From: Eopsaltria australis
Lineage: Eukaryota; Chordata; Aves; Passeriformes; Petroicidae
Length of the DNA: 64,000 nucleotides
Assembly (NCBI GenBank): GCA_034509425.1
Contig: JAVTVJ010011652.1
Coordinates: forward strand, 2,681,001 to 2,745,000
Reading direction: 5' to 3'
A program made the position numbers and the translations under genes. The notes under the pieces are model-generated. The model made no database searches and was not told the DNA's origin. It saw only the letters and a list, made by a program, of their open reading frames with translations. Below, in pieces: positions 33,091 to 42,221 of this stretch; the stretch's first letter is position 1, and each line of letters begins with the position of its first letter.

Positions 33091-36000
33091 TGCCAGCGAA
33101 CACATCCCACACTGCCCTTCGTGTCCTAAGTGAGCTAATTGAGATTTTATTTGACGGCTCCCAAGTGAGCATTTAGGGGAAGAACAGACAAACAAAACGC
33201 CCCTGGCTGAAGGCGGGCTCTGAGAGCTGTGAAACAATGGGAGCTTTGTAGGACATCTCCCAATTTACCTGCTCCAGTCCAAGAGGAAGCGCTCCTCCCT
33301 CCGCAGCACAATGAGGGGGTGGCGAGCCCCGGGGGGACGGGGGCTGACACTCACCTTTTGTCTCAGGACACCTCTGGGTCCCTCCCGACGGGCAGGTGAG
33401 AGGGGCACACATTATACACCCAACAGGGAGCAGAGGGAGGTGACTGGGGGCACTGAGAGCTGTCCCTGGGGACATTTGTCCATCACCACGCCTTGCACAG
33501 GGCGTGCAGCAGCATCTGTAACCCTCGCTGGAGCAGTCAGTGCGGGGCTCTTCATCTGCACACAGAAACTCTAACCCTGAGCGCTGCTCTTCCTTCCCCT
33601 CCAGGAATCCCCACCAGGAATTCCTTCTTCTTAACAAGAGGTCTCAAAATTTTGGCAACAAAGCACTGTTAAAATTTTACTACCTGGAAAAATCTTTTGT
33701 CATGAGCTATTGTGCTGTCCCTGCAATTGTCCCTTACAGAAGCAGGGTCCCCCTCTGAGGGAGGGCAGCTTCCAGATTTTAAGGGGGCTGCAGCACTCAC
33801 CTGGCCTTGCAAAATGACTTGTTGGTCACTGAAATATTTAATACACCTAGAAGCTGCTGGGATTTTGAGCTCTTTAGTGTCTCTGTTTGCCTCTGGTGTA
33901 TACACTCAGATCTGCCTTTCAAAGCATTTTGACAATGAGCTTAAGACCAATTATCAAAATAATTTTAGTAGGAAGAAGCCAAATATCACGGCTTTGAGAG
34001 AGACACTGGGCCAGGCCTGCAAAGGTACATCACTGCCTAGAGACACACAACAGTGGCTAATGGCTAAGGAACTGAACTGGTAGAAAATCCTCATTTAATC
34101 TCATTAAGGACAACAGGATTCGGTGCATTACACAGGATCAGATGGGAAAGGTACATCATTACATCTGAGATGCTCTGCTAATCATGGCAATGGCAAAAGT
34201 CTGCAAATGGTAAGCTTCTGTTTTCTCCTTTAGGTTATGAACCTGGAGGTCAGGAGTCATTTCCTACTTGTCTGGGAATTTTGCACGCTGGTGCAGCCAA
34301 TATTACTAACTCTGAGCATCAATCCTGGGTACAACCAAACCCAGACACTGCCGAGCACCTGGTACTGGCCATGCCTGGATTCAAACAGCTGCCAGGGCAC
34401 AGACAAAGAAACTTGTGCTGCTGGGTGCTAATGCCAAGTGGGGCAGGGAAGAAAAAAAGTCAGCTTGTGAAGCAGATGTGAGTACCAAGCTGCTGGTTTT
34501 GGTGAAGCAGGAAGCTGATCGCCAGTTTACATAACAAACCCAAACTCTCTTCCATCTGCAGCACGGCCGGCCCGATTCTGTGGCTGGTTGGAAGGACAGA
34601 GGATGAGTCAGGGCAGGGGCACGGCCGGCAGCAGTGCCAGCACGCCCGGCACAGCCGGGGCAGCGCGGGCACACCCCGCACCACCTGCCCCCGAGGCCAC
34701 GGGGCACCTCCCGCTTGGCACCACGCTGGAGGAGGGTGAATCCAGGCTGGGGGATGGTTCCAGTCCCAACGAAACTCAGTTGGAGCCACCTGGAGAGCAG
34801 GGGGGAGATGCTGAGGGCGTCCCATGTGCCCGCGGCTGGCCAGAGAGCTGCGCGGCTTTACACCGGCTGAAAGCTGCTCAGGTGTGCTTTAGTCTGCTGC
34901 TGTTATCCAAAAAGAATAAGAAAAACTTTTAGGAATGTTTCGGGCATGTTTCAGCTGCCATTACTCTGGTGGCATGGTCCTATTTGGAATGTCTCACCTC
35001 TCACACTTCTTAACCTGTGTTTCCACAGTGCCTCTGCCTGGTGCATCCCTCTCCAAACCAACTACACTTTACCAGTAAAAGGCAACACCTACGGCATGGC
35101 CAGAGATGCCCCAGTTTTCCTTTTTTGCGTTGACAATCCTGTGTTTGCTCACCAGCATCACCTTTTTTATCCTTTTCCCATCTTGGTCACTCTTCCCAGC
35201 AGAGTTTGACAGGCTGGAGTTACTGAATTGCAGGGATAAATCCCCTGCTGTTACCATGGGCTGCTCCTCGCAGATGGGCTGGCACACTAACATCTCAGAG
35301 AAAAAAGCAGATTGATTTCTCCTGCGACACAATTGTCACAAATATTGTTGATCTTACATTATGTGTGATTGTTTATACAAAGAGAAAGAGTCCTTACTTC
35401 CTCCTGGGGCGTTTGGGAATTTGGCAGGGTCTGAAAGCGAGTCAGTGGTGCATAGGGTAATGCTCCTTGGGGAGAGTGTGCTTAGTGCTATTGCAGGAGA
35501 TCACATCAGTGCTCTTGACTCAATCAAACAGAAAGTCCCAGCTGAACAATGAGTTTTTAGGATGAAAAGTGAAACGTTAGGAAGGTGTGTACATTGCTGT
35601 GAATTTGCTTCATCTTGCTCGTTGATGTGGCGGTAACAGAACTATTTTTAGGTATAATCCTTCAAACAGAACATGACTTCTCCTTTCTGATTAGTACAAA
35701 GCTGGCTGCTAGTCAAAGGATAATTATTTCCCAACACATCACCTAACACACACCAGCAAACAAAACACTCATTATTTGAACTATCCAGCACTAACTGCTG
35801 TTTAGCAGTTAACATTTTCCCCGTCAGCTTTAAATAGGACTAATTGCTCCAGCTTCATTAGCAGAGGTCATTTGCTGTTGGTAACAATACTTTTCTGGAG
35901 ATAGTCTCTCGTATGAGATTAGATTATCAGGTCAAATTCTGCTCCCGGTGGCAATGATGCCTGACCGCATTTGGCCCCATGAAAGTCTGCTCTTCTTCAG

Positions 36001-37665
36001 TTCATAGCTGCCCAATTTCCAGCCCTGCAGCTGATACATTACATAAAGGAAGTAAGTGCACTCCACCAGACGGGAAATTACAATAAATTAGGAAAGTGTG
36101 CAGCACAAGGAAGGTTTGCAAAATAGCCACTTAAAAGTTATTATTAAAACCTCAGCCTCAGATAGGATTTAAGAAAAAAAAAAAAAAAGCTGATAAAGAA
36201 GTTGTCCTTATAGTCGAGGACACGTGGATACCCAAGAGGGAAAGCAGCATCTGCATAAGAACCAGTGTATGCAGCAACTCAAACACCCAGCTGATGCTGT
36301 CAAATGCACAGTTCAGATCATAAACCACCTTTTTTGCACATAGTTTCATGCTGCTTGGAGCTACAGCCAGTGGATGCTGAGGGTTGCAGTCTCAGAGCGC
36401 AGCAGATTTGCAGGAGGGCTTCTGTACAGCTCTCACTGGTGAGGAGTCCTTCTGCATGTCTGAAACAGCCTCAACTTCCCTGAGCACACAGAAAACTGAA
36501 TCCAGTCCTTCAACCTGATCTGTTCCCATTTAAACACGTGGAGAGAAGCAGCCTTCTTTTGAGAAGTGCTGAGCAAACAGTGCTCAGAGTGCGGCCGGCG
36601 CCTTGGAGAATCAGGCGTCTTCCATGTGGAAGTCTCCAGGCATCCTCGCCAAATAATTCTGGTCCTGGCAGCTGCAGGACATTTTCTCTGAGCGGATTTC
36701 TGGTTTACCTGTGTCTCCCTTCCCTGCAGGCCTGCAGCTCTTTGCTGTTGCTTTCCTGCCCACGTACGTGTGCAGCCGCATGCCTACCACCTTCACTTTC
36801 TGACTTGCAGCTCCAACTGCTAATCCATGTCTGGTTTTCGTCAGAAAAAAATATTCATCCTGAGTGTTTGACTCATTGCCTCCGGAGTATTTCAGCTGCC
36901 CCACAACGCTTCTCAGAGTATCCTTCTTCTCTGCAGAGAACAGCCTGTTCTGAGTGTGATCCACAGCAGACTGCTCGCCAGCAGCCTCCCCTTCCCTGCA
37001 CACGTGTGTGCCATATGTCCTGCTCTGTCCTCACTGTCACTGTGCCACCGCCTTTTCCACGCCTTGCAGGATGGACTGGCATCCCCTGTGCAGGCTGCCA
37101 GTGGGATTACTTCAGCTGTCTATGAAGGGACTCAACGTGTCAGCCTCCAGGCTCTTCCAGCAGGTCCTCAACTGGCAAAAATTCAGCAGCAGATGAATCC
37201 TGACTGCTTTGCTGACACAGCTGGCCCTTCTGAGGTCAGTGGGCTAAACTCATCCCACCTCAGTGCCATTACACTTGTCCAGGAGATGTATCACCCAGCA
37301 GAGTTCTTCAGCAGGGCAAGCAGAGCAAGGTCTGGCCATAAATTTCCCACCTAAGTTGGACCCTGTTGAGGCAAAATTGTCACCACTTTTTAAAGTCTAA
37401 GGACAGGAGTGTTTGGATAGTTAAAACTGAGTATGTGAACTGATTTATGAGATGAAGAGCCAAGTCCATTAGGCTGTCCTGCTCCATGCAGTAGGCACTG
37501 TGCTTCCTCAGGATCCAGCACCCTGCTGAGGATGAGGGCTTGACAGCCACTTCAGTTCCCAGCCAGGTGCTGGTATCCTGTCCTGCTCTACCTAGCAGAC
37601 AGGGACCTGGCCCTGCCCTGGCTCTGTGATCCACACTGTGCACAGGGAGAGCAGCACTGTCTCCC
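33091..37665. other. Intergenic, no gene seen
   Basis: No gene recognised. The block at 35560-36060 looks like conserved non-coding sequence and holds a small perfect hairpin, TAACTGCT-gttt-AGCAGTTA, at 35792-35811. A poly(A) run lies at 36171-36188. Long frames at 36538-37125 lack any recognisable domain. Confidence 0.5.
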
Positions 37666-37755
37666 CATCCCATCCCATCCCATCCCATCCCATCCCATCC
37701 CATCCCATCCCATCCCATCCCATCCCATCCCATCCCATCCCATCCCATCCCATCC
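37666..37755 (+). repeat. (CATCC)18 pentanucleotide microsatellite
   Basis: Eighteen uninterrupted CATCC units over 90 bp, or GGATG on the other strand. It is flanked by unique sequence. The repeat opens spurious frames (GWDGM repeats on the - strand). Confidence 0.97.
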
Positions 37756-39054
37756 CAGACATGCACAGCCAACATCTTGCTGCAGTTGCTGGCATCAGAC
37801 ATCGCCATCCAGTGAACTCTTTTGGTCCTGTTGTGTTTGCTGTAATCAAAGATAAAACCAGATTGGTTTTTTTAAGAAATCATTTGGTGGCAGAGTGGCA
37901 GAGCCCATTTCACTTAGCTCCTGATCTGATGCCACCCCAGCATTTTAAGGAGTCCATTTCACTGTTATCAAGGAAGACACCATTAACTTTAGCTCACATC
38001 AAACTCCAGTAACATCAATGGAAAAGTATTATTTACTTCCCCAGTCCCCTTATTTTGTCTTTGCATAAAGAGAGTAACTGTTTCCACACCCCTCCCCCCC
38101 CCGAAAATACATTAGAAATTGCAAAGGACAAATTCCTTAACTTTGAAAACAAAGAAAAATGAACAACTGGTTTCCAAAACAAAGTGTGAGCCACCACCCT
38201 GAAGAACTCACTTTGGGAAGTGCTGTTCCTAGGAGCTGCTATTTAATTAAACTGTGCTCCTGAGTTTAATAAAGCTAAAAATTACTTCACTTTTATTCCG
38301 CGCTGTCTTTTTGTTGCTCTGTCTGCCATGTATTAATTTCAGTAATGAAAAACTTTATGAAACCACAAGGATAGAGCACACCTTCATAAAGCAATAAAGG
38401 AGGACAATCTTTCGGAGCACGGACATAAAACTGCAGCACTTCTGTTCACTGTAACTCCTTACTTAGATCAATTAAAAATATAACATTCAGTTATCATGAC
38501 CTGCTTGGGCAGGATCAGGCTTGCTGTCAGCATGAGGTGGACTTACTTCTGGGGTGGCATGTAATGCTTAAAGAGATTCTTTCTACTCAAGACCATTTTA
38601 AGCTTTCAAATGAAATGTCCCCTGTAATCTTAAATATTCTGGTCTCCTGACTCCCAGCCATGTACTCCTACAACAGCAACAACAAAAGCCAAAAAAAAAG
38701 AAAAAAAAAAAGAAAAAAAAAGGAAAAAAACAGAGAAGAATATATTCCAGAAAGGAATAGTTCAAGAAAATGAGTATTCATTATCAGACTGGAAACACCT
38801 TGTCTTTAGCCATTAATTTAGCCATTAATTTTTTCCCATTAATAAGGGAAGTCACTGGACCTCAGTGCAACAGGAACACAACCATACTGGGTTTCAAACA
38901 GGTTTTTTACAATGCTGTGTCAGGAAAAGCCATTAGATCAAGTTGTATTGGTAATCTGAGCCATCTTTGGAGAAAAACAAATGCTGTTCTTCCCATTATA
39001 GGTAGGTATTGTTTCAAAACCTATAGAGACACACTTGCTTGTGCTGCAATGGTA
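37756..39054. other. Intergenic between microsatellite and ADRB1 3' end
   Basis: AT-rich unique sequence. It contains an A-rich tract (38691-38730) and a short duplicated motif, TTAGCCATTAA, near 38806-38830. On the - strand AATAAA occurs at 38297-38292, so a longer ADRB1 3' UTR reaching into this stretch cannot be excluded. Confidence 0.5.
38691..38730 (+). repeat. A-rich tract
   Basis: Runs of A interrupted by single G residues. It is a low-complexity tract and could be the relic of a retroposon tail, but no body was recognised beside it. Confidence 0.85.
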
Positions 39055-39060
39055 TTTATT
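39055..39060 (-). terminator. Candidate ADRB1 poly(A) signal
   Basis: TTTATT on the + strand, that is AATAAA on the coding strand, about 360 nt past the spliced-form stop. Another lies at 38297-38292. Which one is used cannot be told from sequence. Confidence 0.35.
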
Positions 39061-39420
39061 GCACATAGACCAATTACTTACACAGTAGTAAATTGCACCA
39101 AAGTATAAATATGTTATAAAACACACACAGAGAGGAAAATGGAAATGACACACAAGTGCTAAAATAACAGCAGATTCACGTGGGCATTTGGAAATAAAAA
39201 TAAAAAAGTCTCTTAAGATATTTTAATTTATAATATGGATATATTTACAGTACCTTCAAAAAATAATATTAAAAAAGTCACTCTCTCAATAAAACTATAA
39301 CAGATCAGACAAAAACAGAAATCAGGTTCAGGGTCGGTGTTACTCAAACCTCCGTTTCCTTTTCAATCTGCATGTGTGTATGTGTGTGCAAGTAATATCT
39401 TCAAATAACTTTACAACTCT
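39055..39420 (-). other. ADRB1: ADRB1 3' untranslated region (inferred)
   Basis: AT-rich sequence after the spliced-form stop. It includes the third turkey-exon-like block (39340-39411) as non-coding sequence. A poly(A) signal lies on the - strand at 39060-39055. Confidence 0.4.
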
Positions 39421-39519
39421 TTAACGCTGTGCAAAAAACGACTTTGTCGCCATTTTAAAAAAAAACAACATGTGCAGTAAATTTTTGTTGCCAGGATTCT
39501 CCCCCCTCCCCCCGTTCAT
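39421..39519 (-). CDS. ADRB1: ADRB1 alternative C-terminal exon (spliced form, frame-shifted versus turkey)
   Basis: Joining 41700-40423 to 39519-39421 replaces the final Val-stop by 32 residues (MNGGRGENPGNKNLL..., ending FFAQR) and a TAA, giving a 458-aa receptor. The acceptor on the - strand is TTCATTGTAATTACAG|ATG. The phase-0 junction falls exactly where I remember the turkey gene's alternative exon beginning (…SESK|M). DNA here and just downstream is homologous to that exon, but turkey-like peptides (ILAT.IYCT; NGDKVVFCT; KLFEDITCT) appear in three different frames. The exon is therefore conserved as DNA but not as the turkey anchorage peptide. Whether it is translated is unknown. Confidence 0.5.
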   Translation of the reverse strand: MNGGRGENPGNKNLLHMLFFFKMATKSFFAQR

Positions 39520-40422
39520 CTGTAATTACAATGAACAAGCTGCAGAAGGTTCCTCGCCCCCCCCTCCCCGTCCCTTGTCAGAAAAACCTATTAGTGGTAT
39601 GTAGATACGCTGTTTAATATAAACATGGTCCGTTCATTCCCCTGTACAATATGCACAGTTTGAGGTAGAAGTTTCTCAGCCTGACTGCTATTGTCTGGCC
39701 GAAGGAGATAATAAGCACAGTAACTCACTGCTGGCTGATGCGGAGGGAGTAAGCACTAGAGTGTGGGTTGGGTTGTTTTACCCGCTTTCAAAATATACCA
39801 GCGCTCCTCATTGCTCATTATTTCCTCTCTCGCTACTCTGCAGACGAGGAGAGCACGGCTACTCCGAGCTTAAAACTCATCTTGCCAGCAGGTCTCGTCT
39901 TGCCGGCCGCGCTCTGTGCCCGGAGCACCTGCGGCACCGACCCCGCGCCTCCCAAAATCCCGGTGCCCTGGGAGAGGGGATGAGCCCCGGGGCCAGGCGG
40001 GGTGGCCGCAGCCCAGCCGAGCCGAACTCGGCCACCAAGGGCCGGCACCACCGCGGGTTCGGCCACCAGCACGGTCCTGGGACAGCCACCCGAGCGCGGG
40101 CATTGCCGGCACAGCCGCCGCGGCAGCGCGTCTCCTAAAGACAAGGTGGCTGTCCCTGGGATGGGCTGTTTATTTCCTTTGTTCTCCGGTCAGTGGGTTT
40201 CCTGTTTTCTGTAGTTTCGGATGAGGTATGTCGTACACCAGTTCACCTGCTTTTATTCCTAAGTAAACACCCGCGCTCCCCCTGCCAAGGCAGGGATCGT
40301 TTAGCTCGGCAATAGCATTACCATCAGGCAGGAGCCGGGAATTTCTCTGCTCCTGCGTGTCTCCCTGCCTGCCTATCCCCCCTGTCCCGGCTCCGACGCG
40401 GCCCCCGCGCCCCCCCCTATAC
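39520..40422 (-). other. ADRB1: Candidate ADRB1 3' intron, optionally retained
   Basis: A 903-nt segment bounded by GT (40422-40421) and AG (39521-39520) on the - strand. The donor AAG|GTATAG is weak at +4/+5 and is followed by long G-runs. If retained, translation stops at once in the intron with ESKV. A GC- and CpG-rich block occupies about 39840-40140. Confidence 0.5.
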
Positions 40423-41700
40423 CTTGGACTCCGAGTCGGAGGCTTTGCTATGTCTCTCGTCCAGGCTGGACTCGCTGCCGCCCCGAGTGCCCCCGTTGTA
40501 GTCGGACCAGGTCCCTGCCAGGCTGCGCTCCGGGGAGCCCACGGTGCTGATGAAGCCCCCGGGCAGCCGGGCCAGCTCCCCCCCGCCGCCGTGCAGCCAC
40601 CGCTCGGCTTTCCGGCGGCAGCACAGCAGCCTCTTGAAGGCCTTACGAAAGTCGGGGCTGCGGCAGTAGATGATGGGGTTGAACGCGGAGTTGGCGTAGC
40701 CCAGCCAGTTGAAGAAAACGAAGAGCCAGTCCGGCACCAGGTCCCTGTTGAAGACGTTGACGATGTTCACCAGGAAGAAAGGGAGCCAGCAGAGGGTGAA
40801 CACCCCCATGATGATGCCCAAAGTCTTGAGGGCTTTCTGCTCCTTCATGGCCATGATGCGAGACGTCTTTCGCTTGCTGGCTCGGCCGTTGCCGAGGATG
40901 GGCTGGTGGTGAGGGTGAGCGGGCAGGGGCGTCTGCGGCTGCTCCTGGCTGCCGTAGAACCGGCCCTCGCACCTATCGATCTTCCTCATCTGCTCCTTGG
41001 CCTCTCTGTACACCCGCAGATACACAAAGATCATGATGAGAAGGGGGATGTAGAAAGAAATGATGGACGAGGCGATGGCGTAAGCCCTGTTGGTGACGAA
41101 GTCGCAGCAGCCCGGATCCTGGTAGCACTCCAGCGCCTGGGGGTCGTCGTCCCGCCACCAGTGCATCATGATGGGCAAGAAGGAGACCAGGGCAGAGATG
41201 GCCCAGACGGTGCAGATGATGCCCTTGGCCCGACCCTTGGTCATGAGGCTCTGGTAGCGGAAAGGCGAGGTGATGGCCAGGTAGCGGTCGATGGCGATGA
41301 CGCACAAGGTCTCGATGCTGGCGGTCACGCAGAGCACGTCCAGGGAGGTCCAGCACTCGCAGAGGAACGATCCCCAGAGCCAGGTGCCCCGCACCACCAG
41401 CGTGGCCCCGAAGGGCACCACCAGCAGCCCCATCACCAGGTCGGCGCAGGCCAGCGAGGTGATAAACAGGTTGGTGAGGGTCTGCAGCCGCTGCGTCCTC
41501 CCGATGGCCGCGATCACCAGCACGTTCCCGGCCACGATGAGCAGCACCACCAGGGCCATCAGCAGGCTCATGCCCACAGCCCACTGCTGCGACAGCAGCT
41601 CGGCGGCGGGCAGCTGCCTGCTCCCGGGCGGCACGGCCGTCACCCCGGCCACGGAGCGGTTCTGGGGGCCGCAGTCCGGAGGCAGCCACCCATCGCCCAT
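40417..41700 (-). CDS. ADRB1: Beta-1 adrenergic receptor, unspliced form (427 aa)
   Basis: Class A GPCR for adrenaline and noradrenaline, coupled to Gs/cAMP in heart, kidney and avian red cells. The protein follows the turkey receptor almost residue for residue. TM1 is at about 39-67, TM2 75-103, TM3 110-144, TM4 155-179, TM5 205-235, TM6 288-316, TM7 322-347, with helix 8 after that. Visible key residues are glycosylation site N14, ligand Asp121, Ser211/212/215, Asn331, DRY 138-140, CWLP 304-307, NPIIY 341-345, disulphide cysteines 114/199 and 192/198, and likely palmitoylated Cys360/361. The start at 41700 (GCCATGG context, MGDGWLPP) matches the turkey N-terminus. The frame ends in ESKV, the PDZ ligand of mammalian beta-1 receptors. 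Its last six bases, GTATAG, can also be a splice donor. Confidence 0.97.
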   Translation of the reverse strand: MGDGWLPPDCGPQNRSVAGVTAVPPGSRQLPAAELLSQQWAVGMSLLMALVVLLIVAGNVLVIAAIGRTQRLQTLTNLFITSLACADLVMGLLVVPFGATLVVRGTWLWGSFLCECWTSLDVLCVTASIETLCVIAIDRYLAITSPFRYQSLMTKGRAKGIICTVWAISALVSFLPIMMHWWRDDDPQALECYQDPGCCDFVTNRAYAIASSIISFYIPLLIMIFVYLRVYREAKEQMRKIDRCEGRFYGSQEQPQTPLPAHPHHQPILGNGRASKRKTSRIMAMKEQKALKTLGIIMGVFTLCWLPFFLVNIVNVFNRDLVPDWLFVFFNWLGYANSAFNPIIYCRSPDFRKAFKRLLCCRRKAERWLHGGGGELARLPGGFISTVGSPERSLAGTWSDYNGGTRGGSESSLDERHSKASDSESKV

Positions 41701-41960
41701 GGCTGTGCGGGGCGCTCCGGCCGCCGCTCCGCACCGCGCCGCGGGCAGGAAGGCGGCGCCGCCGCCGCTGCCGCCGCCCCGGGGCTGCCGCATGGCCCCG
41801 CGCCGCGCCGCCGGACGGGCCCGCCCCGGCACCGCCCCTGCACCGCCCCGACACCGCCCCGGGACCGCCCCGGTACTGCCCCGGTACTGCCCCGGCACCA
41901 ATCGGCACCGCGGGGACGGGACTGAACCGCCCCGCCCCGCCCCGCCCCGCCCGCACACCG
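41701..41960 (-). promoter_or_regulatory. ADRB1 GC-rich 5' leader and promoter region
   Basis: Extremely GC-rich and CpG-dense. On the + strand, tandem CCCCG units at 41929-41951 make overlapping GC (Sp1-type) boxes. A CCAAT box lies at 41898-41902, inverted relative to the gene and about 200 bp from the start codon. No TATA box is evident, as expected for the TATA-less CpG-island promoters of ADRB1 genes. The transcription start cannot be placed. In-frame ATGs occur upstream at 41793 and 41967. Confidence 0.6.
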
Positions 41961-41969
41961 GCGGCATCG

Positions 41970-42079
41970 CTGCCCCTATCCCTGCTGTACCCCTGCCCTA
42001 TTCCTGCCCCTATTCCAGCCCCTATCCCTGCCCTATTCCTACCCCTATCCCTGCCCCTATCTCTGCCCCTATCCCTGCC
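41970..42079 (+). repeat. 12-bp tandem array (CCCTATCCCTGC-type) upstream of ADRB1
   Basis: About nine imperfect units of CCCCTATCCCTG, with variants such as CCCTATTCCTGC and CCCTATCTCTGC. It lies about 270-380 bp upstream of the ADRB1 start codon. Confidence 0.8.
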
Positions 42080-42119
42080 GGTACCCCGCCTGGACCCCCG
42101 TCTTTGCTCTGGCTACGCT

Positions 42120-42221
42120 CTGCCTGCCCCGCGGCTGCCGGGCTCAGAGCCCCCTGCCCGTACGGCAGTGTGGACGTTCCAGGCAAGGGATGTTTGTGCC
42201 CGGCAGCCGCGGGGCAGGCAG
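42120..42221. repeat. Perfect 24-bp inverted repeat with 54-bp loop
   Basis: The left arm, 42120-42143, begins CTGCCTGCCCCGCGGC. The right arm, 42198-42221, is its exact reverse complement, ending GCCGCGGGGCAGGCAG. The arms are very GC-rich. A second small stem, CTGCC-CGTAC-GGCAG, lies in the loop at 42152-42166. It could form a cruciform or, if transcribed, a strong hairpin. Confidence 0.9.

Noticed and set aside
32821..33237. Several overlapping frames with repeated AAARDRCCQG or similar
   Set aside because: The 15-bp minisatellite keeps all frames open; no start context or homology supports a gene.
36538..37125. 195-aa + strand frame and neighbours
   Set aside because: Cys/Ser/Leu/Pro-rich with no recognisable family, and overlapped by frames of similar length on the opposite strand. 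I could not support it as a gene.
37592..37849. - strand frame with GWDGM repeats
   Set aside because: Pure translation of the (CATCC)18 microsatellite.
40357..41925. 522-aa + strand open frame across the receptor
   Set aside because: It is the antisense shadow of ADRB1 in very GC-rich DNA. Its composition (His, Gln, Gly, Pro) is that of reverse-complemented codons and it has no domain.
40973..41956. 327-aa - strand frame overlapping ADRB1
   Set aside because: A shifted frame of the receptor (Gly/Arg/His-rich) with no family resemblance.
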